64,000 bases of DNA from Dietzia sp032248695 (GCF_032248695.1 NZ_JAVHXC010000004.1:248001-312000); one strand, 5' to 3'. Positions 25,995 through 35,387 are shown, counted from the stretch's first letter. Made by a program: numbers and translations. Notes: generated by a model from the sequence alone, not told the origin.

Positions 25995-27941
25995 CTACTG
26001 CGTCGGCAGGTCCGGGAAGGCGGTCTGCTGGTGGCCCCCGCGCAGTGTGCCGTCCACGTACGCCGCCTTGCAGGCGCGGCGAGCGATCTTTCCACTAGAG
26101 GTGCGGGGGATGGATCCCGCGGGGACCAGGAGCACGTCCTGGGCGGTGACGCCGTGTCGCGCGGAGATCGCCGACCGGACCGCGTCCGCGATGGGACCCG
26201 GGTCGGCCTTGCCCGCGCCGGGCGCACGCTCGCCCACCACGACGAGCGTCTCCGAGGAGTCATCGGCGGCGATGTCCGCGCCGTTACGCGCCTCGACGGG
26301 CAGCTGGTTGGCGGGCACCGAGAACGCGGCCACGAATCCGGGCCGCAGGGCGTCGGAGGCGCTCTGGGCGGTGTTCTCCAGATCCTGCGGGTAGTGATTA
26401 CGCCCGGCGACGATCACGAGGTCCTTGACGCGGCCGGTGATGTAGAGCTGGCCGTCGACGTACGCGCCGTAGTCCCCGGTGCGCAGCCAGCGCGCGTCCT
26501 CGGGCACGGTGCCGAACTCGCGGACGGTCTTGGACCCCTCCTCGAGGCGCTCGACGAGCCGGTTGCCGAAGGTGGCCTCGGACTCCTCGGTACGACCCCA
26601 GTAGGCGCGGCCGACGTTGGTGCCGTGGAGCCAGATCTCACCGACGCGGCCCTCCGGCAGCTCGCGGCCCGTGCCGTCGTGCTCCCCGGTGGCCTCGTCG
26701 ATGTTCGCCTCGACGATCGCCGCCCACTGGCTGGGGGCGACATAGCCGCAGGCGACCTGCGGGATGGCGTCCTCGTTGCCCTCGACCTGTCCCGGGTCGA
26801 GGACGGTCATGACGCCGCGGTTGAGGTCGGTGCGGTCCACGTGGATCACCACCGCCTCGTCGTCGCGCCGAGGCGACGAGACGAACAGGGTCGCCTCCGC
26901 CATGCCGTAGGACGGCTTGATCACGGTGGGCGCGAGCCCGTAGGGGGCGAACGCCTCGTTGAAGGCGCGCATCGACGCGGGGGTGACCGGCTCCGAGCCG
27001 TTGATCAGGCTCGTGACGCCCGACAGGTCGAGGGTCTCGCCCTCCTTGGGCAGGCCGCGGCGGGCGGCGTGCTCGAACGCGAAGTTCGGGGCGGCCGCGA
27101 ACACGCCGTCGCCGCCGGCCTGGGCGCCGAGCTGGGAGACCCACCGGCCGGGGCGCTGGACGAACGCGCGGGGGCTCATCACGGTGATGGTGGCCCCGCC
27201 CATGGCGGGCAGGATCACGGTGAGCAGGCCCATGTCGTGGAACAGCGGCAGCCAGGTGACGCCGCGCGAGGCGCGGGTCAGGCCCAGCCCGTCGAACAGC
27301 TGCATGACGTTGGTGACGACGTTGCGGTGGGTGATCTCCACGCCGGCCGGGACGCGGGTCGAACCGGAGGTGTACTGCAGGTAGGCGATGTCGTCGGCCC
27401 CGAGGTCCGGTCGGGTCCACCCCGACCCGAGCTCGTCGGGGATGGCGTCGACGGCGACGGTGCGCGGACGCTCACGTGCGGGCAGTGACTTGAACAGCGT
27501 GCGGACGCCGGCCGCGGACTCGGTCGAGGTGAGGATGACAGCGGGCGCGCAGTCCCCCAGCACGGCGTGGAGTCGGTCGTGGTGACCGGGCTCGTCCGGG
27601 TCGAACAGCGGCACGGCGATGAGGCCGGCGTGGATCGCGGCGAAGAAGGACACGATGTAGTCGAGGCCCTGCGGGGCGAGGATCGCCACCCGGTCCCCCG
27701 GCTTCGCGACCTGCTGGAGGCGGGCCGCGATGGCGTAGAGCCGATCGCCGAACCGGGTCCACGACAACTCGTGCACCTCCCCCTCACGGGAGGCCGAATA
27801 GTCGATGTACCGGTAGATCAGCCCGTCCTCGGCGGGGTCGCGGCGAGCTGCGGAGACGTTGGCTTCGACGAAGTCGACAAGGGTGGTGCGATCAGGGATG
27901 ACGATCGCCCCACTGGCGTCGTGGTACTGCTCGAACTCCAC
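25995..27941 (-). CDS. fadD32: Long-chain fatty acyl-AMP ligase FadD32
   Basis: This 648-aa adenylate-forming enzyme activates the meromycolic acid as acyl-AMP and loads it on Pks13 ACP1. Visible motifs are YTSGSTRVPAG (P-loop, about 190-200), THRNVVTN, PLFHDMGL, NGSEPV, YGMAEAT, WLRTGDYG and the C-terminal TSSGKIARRACK with its catalytic Lys. The insertion typical of fatty acyl-AMP ligases is present between YGMAEAT and the hinge. GTG 27941 is preceded by GGAG at a short spacing of 4 nt. pks13 follows after 93 bp. A 19-nt palindrome upstream may be an operator. Confidence 0.95.
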   Translation of the reverse strand: MEFEQYHDASGAIVIPDRTTLVDFVEANVSAARRDPAEDGLIYRYIDYSASREGEVHELSWTRFGDRLYAIAARLQQVAKPGDRVAILAPQGLDYIVSFFAAIHAGLIAVPLFDPDEPGHHDRLHAVLGDCAPAVILTSTESAAGVRTLFKSLPARERPRTVAVDAIPDELGSGWTRPDLGADDIAYLQYTSGSTRVPAGVEITHRNVVTNVMQLFDGLGLTRASRGVTWLPLFHDMGLLTVILPAMGGATITVMSPRAFVQRPGRWVSQLGAQAGGDGVFAAAPNFAFEHAARRGLPKEGETLDLSGVTSLINGSEPVTPASMRAFNEAFAPYGLAPTVIKPSYGMAEATLFVSSPRRDDEAVVIHVDRTDLNRGVMTVLDPGQVEGNEDAIPQVACGYVAPSQWAAIVEANIDEATGEHDGTGRELPEGRVGEIWLHGTNVGRAYWGRTEESEATFGNRLVERLEEGSKTVREFGTVPEDARWLRTGDYGAYVDGQLYITGRVKDLVIVAGRNHYPQDLENTAQSASDALRPGFVAAFSVPANQLPVEARNGADIAADDSSETLVVVGERAPGAGKADPGPIADAVRSAISARHGVTAQDVLLVPAGSIPRTSSGKIARRACKAAYVDGTLRGGHQQTAFPDLPTQ

Positions 27942-27968
27942 GTTGCTCCGTTCCGATCCGTCCTACGT

Positions 27969-27987
27969 TGGTCGACGTCGTCGACCA
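27969..27987. promoter_or_regulatory. 19-nt palindromic operator candidate upstream of fadD32
   Basis: TGGTCGACG, central T, CGTCGACCA is a perfect inverted repeat 28 bp upstream of the fadD32 start. Its size and position fit a dimeric repressor site; the regulator is unknown. Confidence 0.5.
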
Positions 27988-28114
27988 CGGATATGCCGGG
28001 TGCACTGACGACAAGCTTGGTCGATCCTACAGCGTGCCCCAGGGCACATCCGAACTCCGAATCATCCCCTCGCCTGGTGTGTCGCCCGTCGGCCCCCGCA
28101 CGGGCGGTCGGCGA

Positions 28115-29080
28115 CTACTCGTGGGCGATCTCCGGGGCGGCGTCGACGAGCTCGGCGACGTGCCCGATGGTCCACTCCGGCACCGTGGTTCCCGCGATGA
28201 CGTCGGGGTTCGTCGCATATATGGCGTGGATGGCGTTGTTGGCGACGAACTCCTGGAACCGGGCGGCGCCGTCGACGATGTTGAGCGGGGCGTTGCAGAT
28301 GAGGTCGCGCGAGTCGCAGATCTGTGCGGTGCGGTCGGCGAGTACGCCGAAGCCACCCGGCCGCGGCCCGGTCATGGTGGCGCCCGCGATGAGCTGGGTC
28401 AGCCCGGTGGCCGGCTGCAGGGAGATCTCCATGCCCTGGCCGTTGCCCGGCGACAGCCCCGGGGACTGGCCCTCGCCCGGCAGTCGACGGCCGTCGGCGA
28501 TGAGGATCGAGCCCCGCACCGACTCGGCGGGGACGGGCCCGTTCCCGGTGCCGATCTCGTTGGTAAGGTCGCCGGCGATCACCGCGCCCTGGGAGAACCC
28601 GAGGAGGATGAACGAGGTGTAGGGGCAGCGCCCGTGCGTGGCGACGAGCTCGGCGCGGGCCCGCTCGGTGCCCTCCGCGCGGCTCTGGTCGTACGTGATC
28701 TCGGCGGGCCGCTGCGGGTTCCGGAACTGCGCCACGTACGGGACCGTGAACACCTCGAGCCGGTCGTCCGGATACCGCTCGCTCAGCGGGTCGGTGATCG
28801 TCCGCAGCAGCGCGTTGGGCAGGAACGTCGGGTTGTACGGGTCGTCGGTCGGGCTGCTCTCCCACGTCCCCGGGACGGCGATCATCTCGACGTCCGGGCA
28901 GTCCGCGGGCTGGGTCAGCTCGGGCTCCTCCGGCCCGGGCAGCGGCCCCTCCGGCCCGGTCGGCAGCCCGCGGTTCCCGAGCCACCACCCGATGCCGAGC
29001 ACCAGCAGGACCACCAGGACGAGGGCACCCACCGAGCATCCGAGACGGCGGGCTCCCCCGCGACGTGTTCCGCGTGCCAC
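28115..29080 (-). CDS. Cutinase-fold lipolytic enzyme (Rv3802-like)
   Basis: This 321-aa protein has an Arg-rich start and one TM helix or uncleaved signal (about 16-34), followed by a Pro/Gly/Glu linker and a cutinase-type alpha/beta domain. Nucleophile Ser163 lies in GFSQGA; a disulfide-flanked Asp (ICDSRDLIC) and a His in NNAIHAIYA complete the expected triad. The family member Rv3802, at the same locus, is a phospholipase/thioesterase essential for envelope homeostasis. GTG 29080 is chosen because AAGGAG (29089-29094) is 8 nt upstream; longer versions of the frame lack such a site. It lies 173 bp upstream of fadD32 in the same direction. Confidence 0.85.
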   Translation of the reverse strand: MARGTRRGGARRLGCSVGALVLVVLLVLGIGWWLGNRGLPTGPEGPLPGPEEPELTQPADCPDVEMIAVPGTWESSPTDDPYNPTFLPNALLRTITDPLSERYPDDRLEVFTVPYVAQFRNPQRPAEITYDQSRAEGTERARAELVATHGRCPYTSFILLGFSQGAVIAGDLTNEIGTGNGPVPAESVRGSILIADGRRLPGEGQSPGLSPGNGQGMEISLQPATGLTQLIAGATMTGPRPGGFGVLADRTAQICDSRDLICNAPLNIVDGAARFQEFVANNAIHAIYATNPDVIAGTTVPEWTIGHVAELVDAAPEIAHE

Positions 29081-29220
29081 GATACGAACTCCTTCCCGAC
29101 CGCCCACGCGTCTGTGGGGGCCGACGATCGGTTCAACGCCCCGCGGTGCGCACGGGTTCCTCGGGCGGGGGCGGGGTGGCCGGGCTCACCCGGGTCGGCG
29201 GGCGCCACGCACCCGCCGGG

Positions 29221-29712
29221 CTACGGGCAGAGCTGCCCGGCCGAGGCGTCCACGACGATCCTCGACAGCTCGTCGACCTCGCGGTCCGAGTAGCCGCCCG
29301 CCGCGATCTGACCCGCGACCGCGTCGGCGATCGTCGTGGTCTCGTCCGCGGCCCCGCCGGTGGTGCGGATCCGGCAGATGGTGTTCCCGGCGGCGACGAG
29401 CGAATCCGACAGGTCCGCGGTGTCGATCCCCTCCTTCTCGAGGGCGGAGAGATAACCGCGCTCGCGCGCGCCGACGGCGGGGGCGGTGTACCCCGGCGCG
29501 TCGGGCGAGACCGGCGCCGGCGCCTCGGTGTAGCGGCCGGAGTCCTGCGTCGCCGGGACCCGAGACGAGTCGGCGGAGCCGCCACCCGGGGGCGGGGCGA
29601 GCGTCTCGGAGTCGGGCACGCCGGAGACGGTCGAGTCCCCGCCGCCGCAGGCGGTGAGCACGCCCCCGGCGACGAGGAGCGCCGCACCCAGCGCGAGTGC
29701 GCGGGGCCTCAC
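29221..29712 (-). CDS. Lipoprotein with DUF732-like domain
   Basis: This 163-aa protein has a signal with a lipobox LTAC followed by GGGDS (about 23-26), so it is probably anchored to the membrane after lipidation. A Pro/Ser/Asp-rich spacer runs to about 85. The C-terminal helical domain (ERGYLSALEKEGI... CRIRTTGG... SRIVVDASAGQLCP) has two Cys that could pair and resembles DUF732. Its GTG overlaps the stop of the upstream mycolyltransferase (GTGA), so the two are coupled. Function is unknown; the location suggests the cell wall. Confidence 0.7.
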   Translation of the reverse strand: MRPRALALGAALLVAGGVLTACGGGDSTVSGVPDSETLAPPPGGGSADSSRVPATQDSGRYTEAPAPVSPDAPGYTAPAVGARERGYLSALEKEGIDTADLSDSLVAAGNTICRIRTTGGAADETTTIADAVAGQIAAGGYSDREVDELSRIVVDASAGQLCP

Positions 29713-31661
29713 GAGATCTCCGCCCGGCCGCCGGACACCGTGATCCGACCGCCCTCGAACTCCATCACCTGACCGTCGCGGGTGTTGCGCAGCGGGCCGG
29801 TCGGGTACCCGAGCCGGCCGCGCTCGTAGTCGACCGTGCCCCACGCGTCGAAGACCGGGCCGCGCGGCACGACGTGGGCGCCGGTGCGCGGGGACCAGTA
29901 GATCGCGCCGCCCTGGAACCGGCTGAACGCGCCCCGCCGGGTATCGAGCGCGATCTCGTCGGTGACGGGGTAGCCGAGCTCGGAGTTCTCCGCCCCCGCC
30001 TCCCGGTAGGCCTTGAGGATGTCGCCCTCGACGACCTTCGGGCCCGTCTCCTCGGACCAGTACACCGTCCCGCCCTGGAAGCCCTGGACGACGCCCGGCT
30101 TGTTGGGGTTGGTGATCTCGTCGGTGGTCGGGTAGCCGAGCTCGCCGCGCTCGGCGCCGCGCTCGGCCCACATCGCGCGGATACCGCCGCGGACGGCGTG
30201 GGCACCCGTGGTGGGCGACCAGTAGATGACGCCGTTCTGGAACGTGGAGAACCGGCCGCGCCCGTCGGGGGTGGTGGTCTCACCGGACGTGGGCAGGCCG
30301 AGGACACCGTCCGGCCCGCCCTCGGCCTGGTAGGCCGCGCCGATCGCGCCGAGCACCGAGTGGGCGCCGGTCTGCTGCGACCAGAAGACGCGGCCGAAGC
30401 GGAAGTCGGTGGCCTTGCCGCCACGGACGTCGTACTCGCCCGTCAGACACGGCCCGAGCCCGGGCTGCCGCTCGGCCACGCGCGCGATCTCGCCCTCGGC
30501 CGCGCACGGCTGCTCCACGTTCTCGATGCCCACCGCGGTGGCGAACTGCGGCCACGCCTGCGTCATCTCGAACTGCCAGTACGGCCACGTGTGGGTGCCC
30601 GACGGGCGGAAGTTGGCGGTGACCTCGACGCCGGCGGCGCGGGCCTTGTTGACGAAGGTCTGCGTGGTCATCCGCGACAGCAGCTCGAGGCCGTAGCCGG
30701 GGAAGTTGGTGGGGATGTCCGGCAGGCCGGACGGCTGGTCCCACGGCCCGGTGTTGCCGCTACCCGCGGAGACGTAGACGCTCTGCCCGCGCATCTTCTC
30801 CGTGTGCAGCTTGGGATCCTGCTCCTGCCACCGCTCGGAGCCCAGCGGGCCCCACATGTTCTCCGCCGGGTAGCCACCGGCGTCCTGCATGGCCACCTTG
30901 ATGGCCTCGGGCATGCCGAAGCTGGTGGTGTCGAGGAAGCCGGAGTAGCTGGCGGCGAACTGGAAGTGCTCGGGGTAGCGCTGGGCGAGCATCATCGCGG
31001 CGGTGCCGCCCATCGACAGCCCGGCCACACCGTGCTTCTCGCCGACGCGCCAGTCGCGCGCGAGCAGCGGCGGCAGTTCCTGCATGAGGAACGTCTCCCA
31101 CTGGTAGGCGTCGCCCTTGGCGTCCGAGACCCAGTCGGTGTAGAAGCTCGACTCGCCGCCGACGGGCAGGATCACGATCGCGTTCTTCGCGTCGAAGAAC
31201 TGCGAGATCTTGGTCTCCAGCGTCCAGCCGCTGGCGTCATCGCGGGCGCGCAGCCCGTCGAGCAGCAACAGCGACGGGTAGCGACGCTCCGGTTCCGCGT
31301 TCCACCGGGCCGGCAGCATCAGCTGGACCTGCACGGCCTGCTCCATGGCCGGCGACTGGACCCACAGGGCGACGCGGTTGGCCGACTTCCACTCGACCTT
31401 GTCCAGGCGCACGCCGGACGGCGGCGCCGAGGGCACGCGCAGGCTCGGGGCGTCGGGCGCGGTGGCGGCGTCCGGGGCGGGGGTCGCGGTTGCCGACTGC
31501 GTCGGGCCGGACTGCGACGGCGACGGGCGGGTCGGCGTCTCCTGCGCCGCGGCGACGGGCGGCAGGACGAGTCCGGAGCCCACCACCGACGCCACGAGGG
31601 GTGCCGCGAGAAGGGAGGCCCACCGGGAACGGGGGCTCGCGTGTGCGCTGGGGGTCGCCAT
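29709..31661 (-). CDS. Mycolyltransferase (Ag85/PS1 type) with LGFP repeats
   Basis: This 650-aa secreted protein has a signal peptide (about 14-39, ending VAAA), a Pro/Thr-rich spacer, an antigen-85 esterase domain (about 78-360) with LLLLDGLRARDD, Ser216 in GLSMGG and the His in GTHTWPYW, then four LGFP-type units (LGLPTS, LGYPTT, LGYPVT, LGYPTG) to residue 640. The esterase moves mycolate between trehalose monomycolate and arabinogalactan or a second trehalose. The LGFP repeats probably bind the wall. The architecture is that of the C. glutamicum PS1/Cop1 mycolyltransferase rather than mycobacterial Ag85. It lies downstream of a second mycolyltransferase, separated by a terminator hairpin. 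Confidence 0.9.
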   Translation of the reverse strand: MATPSAHASPRSRWASLLAAPLVASVVGSGLVLPPVAAAQETPTRPSPSQSGPTQSATATPAPDAATAPDAPSLRVPSAPPSGVRLDKVEWKSANRVALWVQSPAMEQAVQVQLMLPARWNAEPERRYPSLLLLDGLRARDDASGWTLETKISQFFDAKNAIVILPVGGESSFYTDWVSDAKGDAYQWETFLMQELPPLLARDWRVGEKHGVAGLSMGGTAAMMLAQRYPEHFQFAASYSGFLDTTSFGMPEAIKVAMQDAGGYPAENMWGPLGSERWQEQDPKLHTEKMRGQSVYVSAGSGNTGPWDQPSGLPDIPTNFPGYGLELLSRMTTQTFVNKARAAGVEVTANFRPSGTHTWPYWQFEMTQAWPQFATAVGIENVEQPCAAEGEIARVAERQPGLGPCLTGEYDVRGGKATDFRFGRVFWSQQTGAHSVLGAIGAAYQAEGGPDGVLGLPTSGETTTPDGRGRFSTFQNGVIYWSPTTGAHAVRGGIRAMWAERGAERGELGYPTTDEITNPNKPGVVQGFQGGTVYWSEETGPKVVEGDILKAYREAGAENSELGYPVTDEIALDTRRGAFSRFQGGAIYWSPRTGAHVVPRGPVFDAWGTVDYERGRLGYPTGPLRNTRDGQVMEFEGGRITVSGGRAEIS

Positions 31662-31808
31662 GTGTTGTTCTCTTTCTTGCCGCGTCGTCTCGCCGGATCG
31701 TCTGGTGGGCGCGCGTCGCACCCGGCACGCGTCACCCGTATCCGGGGCCCGGGTCCGCGGCACGCCCGCGGGTTCCCCTCCCGCGGCCGAACCCGGCGGT
31801 CAGATGCG

Positions 31809-31847
31809 ACCGGGGCCCCGCACAGAATCTACGCGCGGGGCCCCGGT
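31809..31847. terminator. Strong hairpin between the two mycolyltransferase genes
   Basis: A perfect 13-bp stem ACCGGGGCCCCGC / GCGGGGCCCCGGT with a 13-nt loop, 70 bp after the upstream gene. The downstream mycolyltransferase therefore probably has its own promoter. Confidence 0.8.
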
Positions 31848-31916
31848 GTGACGGGTGAGGACTCGCTGTGAAGGGGCGAATCCGTCCTATTTCGTTGTCT
31901 CGGGCACCGGTACGGC

Positions 31917-33050
31917 TCAGTACCCGGCCCAGGCGTGGGCGTCCATCACGTCCAGGATCTGCGTGGACCGCGCCGCGACGAGGTCGTCGTTCCAGTAGCC
32001 CCAGCCGTGGATGCCGGTGGTGCGGTACTCGAAGACGGCCTTGTTCGGAGCCGCGTTCATCGTGTTCTGGAACGCCAGGGTCGAGCCGCGGGACAGCCCC
32101 TCGAGGATGATGCCGTTGAACGTGTTGAACACGGCCTGCAGGCTGGAGGGCTGGTCGTACTGGCCCGGGATCGCGGAGCCGGCCGTGACGTACATCGGGA
32201 TGTCGCGCAGCTTGTCGGCGTTGAGCAGCGGGTCGTTGCGACCCCACGCCGGCGCGCCGGGCAGGCCCCACATGGCGAACGGGTCACACCTGCACTGGTC
32301 GAACATCGCCAGCGGGATCATGGTGTACATGCCCGGGGCGGTGGGGTTCATGTAGCCGGAGAAGACCGACACCTGCTTGAACTGGTTCGGGTGGTTGGCC
32401 GCGAGCGTCGCGGCGGCGGAGCCACCCATCGACAGGCCGGCGATCGCGTTGTTGTCGCGCCGCACCCCGAAGTGGTCCGCGAGGTAGTTCGGCAGCTCGC
32501 GGGTCAGGAACGTCTCGTACTTGTACTCGAGCAGGTTGCCACCGAGGTTGATGGGCCGCTGCCAGTCCGAGTAGAAGGACACCTGGCCGCCGACGGGCAT
32601 GACCAGCGTGATGTTGTCCTGCAGGAAGATGCGCTGCGCCTGGGCGTCGTGGGTCCACGCGTTCCAGTCGTCGCGCGCACGCAGCCCGTCGAGGAGGTAG
32701 AGACCGGCGTTGCCGCCGAAACGCGCGGGCTGCACCTGCACCTTGATGTGCCGGTTCATCGCCGGGGACCACACGTGGCAGAGCTGGACCCAGGACGCGA
32801 CCGGATCCCACTCACAGCCCGGCCGCAGCTGGTTACGGAAACCGACCGGGTTCTCGTTGCCGCCGGCGGGCCGGAAGGCGGGGGCGGCCGGCGGCGGGGC
32901 CGACGAGCCCGCCGAGCCGAGGCTGGCGGAGGAACCCTGCTCGGTCGCCTGGGCGCCGGCCAGTGCCGGGGCGCCGACGAGGAGCCCTGCGGCCGTCGCC
33001 AGAGCGGTGAGCCCGGCGGCGAACCGGCGCCGGAGGGTGGAGTGGGACAT
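31917..33050 (-). CDS. Mycolyltransferase (antigen 85 type)
   Basis: This 377-aa secreted enzyme has a signal peptide (about 8-34, ending LAGAQA), an Ala/Pro/Ser spacer and a complete Ag85 fold without LGFP repeats. Nucleophile Ser207 is in GLSMGG and the base is in HGWGYWNDDL near the C-terminus; LLDGLRARDDWNAW and YKYETFLTREL are conserved. It should transfer mycolic acids to arabinogalactan or form trehalose dimycolate. An extra Cys pair (GCEWDP, VQLCHVW) and CRCDP may form disulfides. A good ribosome site AAAGGA precedes ATG 33050. The 195-bp gap before it follows the aftB stop. Confidence 0.9.
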   Translation of the reverse strand: MSHSTLRRRFAAGLTALATAAGLLVGAPALAGAQATEQGSSASLGSAGSSAPPPAAPAFRPAGGNENPVGFRNQLRPGCEWDPVASWVQLCHVWSPAMNRHIKVQVQPARFGGNAGLYLLDGLRARDDWNAWTHDAQAQRIFLQDNITLVMPVGGQVSFYSDWQRPINLGGNLLEYKYETFLTRELPNYLADHFGVRRDNNAIAGLSMGGSAAATLAANHPNQFKQVSVFSGYMNPTAPGMYTMIPLAMFDQCRCDPFAMWGLPGAPAWGRNDPLLNADKLRDIPMYVTAGSAIPGQYDQPSSLQAVFNTFNGIILEGLSRGSTLAFQNTMNAAPNKAVFEYRTTGIHGWGYWNDDLVAARSTQILDVMDAHAWAGY

Positions 33051-33245
33051 TCGTTGGTTCCTTTGTTCGTTCCTGGTGCCCCGTGGGGCATCGGTGACGT
33101 TCATCGGACCGGCCCCACCAGGGAAGGACCGGAACTGCGACATCGAGGTCATCGATACTGTCGCGCACTATGGGACAGGTGTTACAGGTCGGGGACCGAT
33201 TCGACCCCTGACTGTTACCGTTTCGAGACAACAGCGAGCGCCACC

Positions 33246-35372
33246 CTACCGAGTGCCCTGGTACTTCTCCACCTCCTCAGGCATCGGTAAGCCGCACCTC
33301 TGCACCTCGTACGCAGGGATTCTGTTGATCCGATACTCGGCGAATGAGAATGCGTTCACCAGGTTCGACCACCGCCGCTCGGGGGTCAACGGGGCGGAGT
33401 ACGACTCGATCAGCGCCTGCGTCGCCGGGCACTGCAGCGCCACCTCGGCCTGGTTGACCCAGTTGACGTCGATCCACCGGGGGAAGTTGACCGGGTCCTC
33501 GATCACCCGCGTCTGCGCCAGCACCCAGTCGTACGGCAGGAACTTGTCGTGCCCGATCCGCCCGTCCTCCATCCGGTCCGTGTGCGCGGCGAGCGGCGAG
33601 GCCAACCCGACCGTGTCGTACACGCCCACGTCGAGGGGCAGGTTCATGCTCGTCATGCCCAGGTTGAGGAACACGACGGTCTTGACGGGCTCCTCGGGCA
33701 GTTCGAACGGCGCGAGCCCCGGCATCGGCCGGTCGTAGGAGAGGACGTCCCAGCGGTCCTGGAACCCCGGGACGGGCAGGAACACCGCCCCCGTCTCGTT
33801 GCGGGAGACGTCGCGGACGAGCGCGCGCATCCGCGGGAAGTCGAGGTAGTCGTCCGCGAGCAGCGGATGCCGGTGGCCGGTGCGTTGGATGTAGAACTGG
33901 CGCTCGTCGACGATCCCGGCCGCCGTGATGGTCTCCGGTTCCTCGCGGAAGGGGTCCTCGGTGACCTGGACGGTCACCGCCCATCCGACGACGACGAGCC
34001 ATGCCGCGGCGGTGACGGGAACCGCCACCCGGCGCACGGACGCGTCCGCGGACCCGCGTGCGGGCCCGACGGGCAGGGGCACCACCGAGACGGGCAGGAG
34101 GAACAGGAACAGGGACGGCAGCAGCACCCGGCCGTGCATGAAGTCACCGCCGACGCGGGTGACGTACAGCAGCATCACCACGGCCACCACGAGGAACGCG
34201 ATCGTCACCACCCGGGTGGAGCGGACCGCGCCCCGCAGGCGCAGCAGCCGGCCCACCTCGTCGTCGTCGTCGCCTCCCCGCGCGGAACCCGCTACCACCC
34301 CTCCCGGAACGGAATCCTCGTCCGCCCCTCTCTGCACGGAATCCGCTACCGTCCCTCCGGATCCGCTACCCCTGTGAGAGGAGCGGATCCCGAGTCGGAG
34401 TAGCGGATGTCCGGACGAGGCCGGTCCGGCCGCGCGGCGCGGGGCCGTGCGGGCCCACAGCGCCACGACACCGGCGACGAGCACGGCGGCCAGCGGCAAC
34501 ACCAACACGTACGGCGCGAGCAGGTCCCACAGGTACTCGGCGCCCTTGTCCCACTTCGACCCGCCCGCGTCCTTGGCCACGGCGGTGAGCGGGTAGGGCA
34601 GCGCGTAGAACGACATCCGCCACAGCTGGTACACCACCGGCGCGGTGCCCGCGATCACCACGAGCCACCCCAGATGCCGCCACGACTGCCGGGCCGCCGC
34701 CATCAACGCGAGGAAGACCGCGGCCGCCAACGCCATCTCGGGCCGCACCAACGGGCCCAGCCCCGCGACGAACGCGAGCACGGCGGTGGCCGGCGCGGGC
34801 AGACCGAACGGGCCCTCCCGGTGCGGCGCGCGTGCCCAGAGTTGCATCCCCAGCCACATCACGCCGATCCAGCAGATCACCAGCCCCGTCTCGAGACCCG
34901 AACTGGCGAAGTCGCGCGCCGGCGGCAGCATCACGTAGACGAGGACACCGAACGGCAGGAGCAGCACCGGCCCGCCGGCCGGCGCACGACGCGTCCCGCG
35001 GTACATGACGCGGGCACCGAGCATCGCGCACGCCACAGCAACCATGCTCAGCGTGAGCGCCAGCCCCAGCGCCACCAGCTCCAGGCGGTAGCCGACGACC
35101 TCGTGGGTGAAGTAGATGAGATAGGTCCACAGGGTGGAGGTGTTGGACTCCACCCGCTCCCCCGCGTTGAACACCGGACCGTTGCCGGCGACGAGGTTGC
35201 GGACCGTGCGCAGCACGATGAGACCGTCGTCGGCGATCCACCGTCGCTGCCACGCGCCGGCGAGGAAGATCGCCACCACCACCGCGAGCCCGGCCCAGAA
35301 GGCCTGCTCAGCGCGCCGGGCACCACGCCCCACGCCCCGCCCGGCGCGGGGCGCCGCCGTCACGTCCGACAT
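33246..35372 (-). CDS. aftB: Terminal beta-(1->2) arabinofuranosyltransferase AftB
   Basis: This 708-aa GT-C protein caps arabinan with beta-(1->2) arabinofuranose. The first periplasmic loop has WIADDGLIVLRTVRNLVAGNGP with the catalytic Asp pair at 48-49. About ten TM segments follow to residue 470, then a soluble C-terminal domain (about 480-708). The M. tuberculosis enzyme is 627 aa; the extra length is an inserted hydrophilic stretch (about 309-383, Ser/Gly/Asp-rich with DDDDEV) encoded by a palindromic repeat array plus the dispersed oligomer. It lies between TM segments, so folding may tolerate it. The start is 15 bp after the ubiA stop; it is the last gene of the glfT2 operon. Confidence 0.9.
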   Translation of the reverse strand: MSDVTAAPRAGRGVGRGARRAEQAFWAGLAVVVAIFLAGAWQRRWIADDGLIVLRTVRNLVAGNGPVFNAGERVESNTSTLWTYLIYFTHEVVGYRLELVALGLALTLSMVAVACAMLGARVMYRGTRRAPAGGPVLLLPFGVLVYVMLPPARDFASSGLETGLVICWIGVMWLGMQLWARAPHREGPFGLPAPATAVLAFVAGLGPLVRPEMALAAAVFLALMAAARQSWRHLGWLVVIAGTAPVVYQLWRMSFYALPYPLTAVAKDAGGSKWDKGAEYLWDLLAPYVLVLPLAAVLVAGVVALWARTAPRRAAGPASSGHPLLRLGIRSSHRGSGSGGTVADSVQRGADEDSVPGGVVAGSARGGDDDDEVGRLLRLRGAVRSTRVVTIAFLVVAVVMLLYVTRVGGDFMHGRVLLPSLFLFLLPVSVVPLPVGPARGSADASVRRVAVPVTAAAWLVVVGWAVTVQVTEDPFREEPETITAAGIVDERQFYIQRTGHRHPLLADDYLDFPRMRALVRDVSRNETGAVFLPVPGFQDRWDVLSYDRPMPGLAPFELPEEPVKTVVFLNLGMTSMNLPLDVGVYDTVGLASPLAAHTDRMEDGRIGHDKFLPYDWVLAQTRVIEDPVNFPRWIDVNWVNQAEVALQCPATQALIESYSAPLTPERRWSNLVNAFSFAEYRINRIPAYEVQRCGLPMPEEVEKYQGTR
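34284..34412. repeat. Palindromic GGATCCGCTAC array inserted in aftB
   Basis: Direct units at 34284-34301, 34338-34355 and 34359-34372 (GGATCCGCTACCCC type) are followed by inverted units AGCGGATCC at 34382-34390 and GTAGCGGATGTCC at 34400-34412. The array is in frame with aftB. A similar array lies at 43389-43461. Confidence 0.8.
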
Positions 35373-35387
35373 CGTGGTCCCGCCGGA

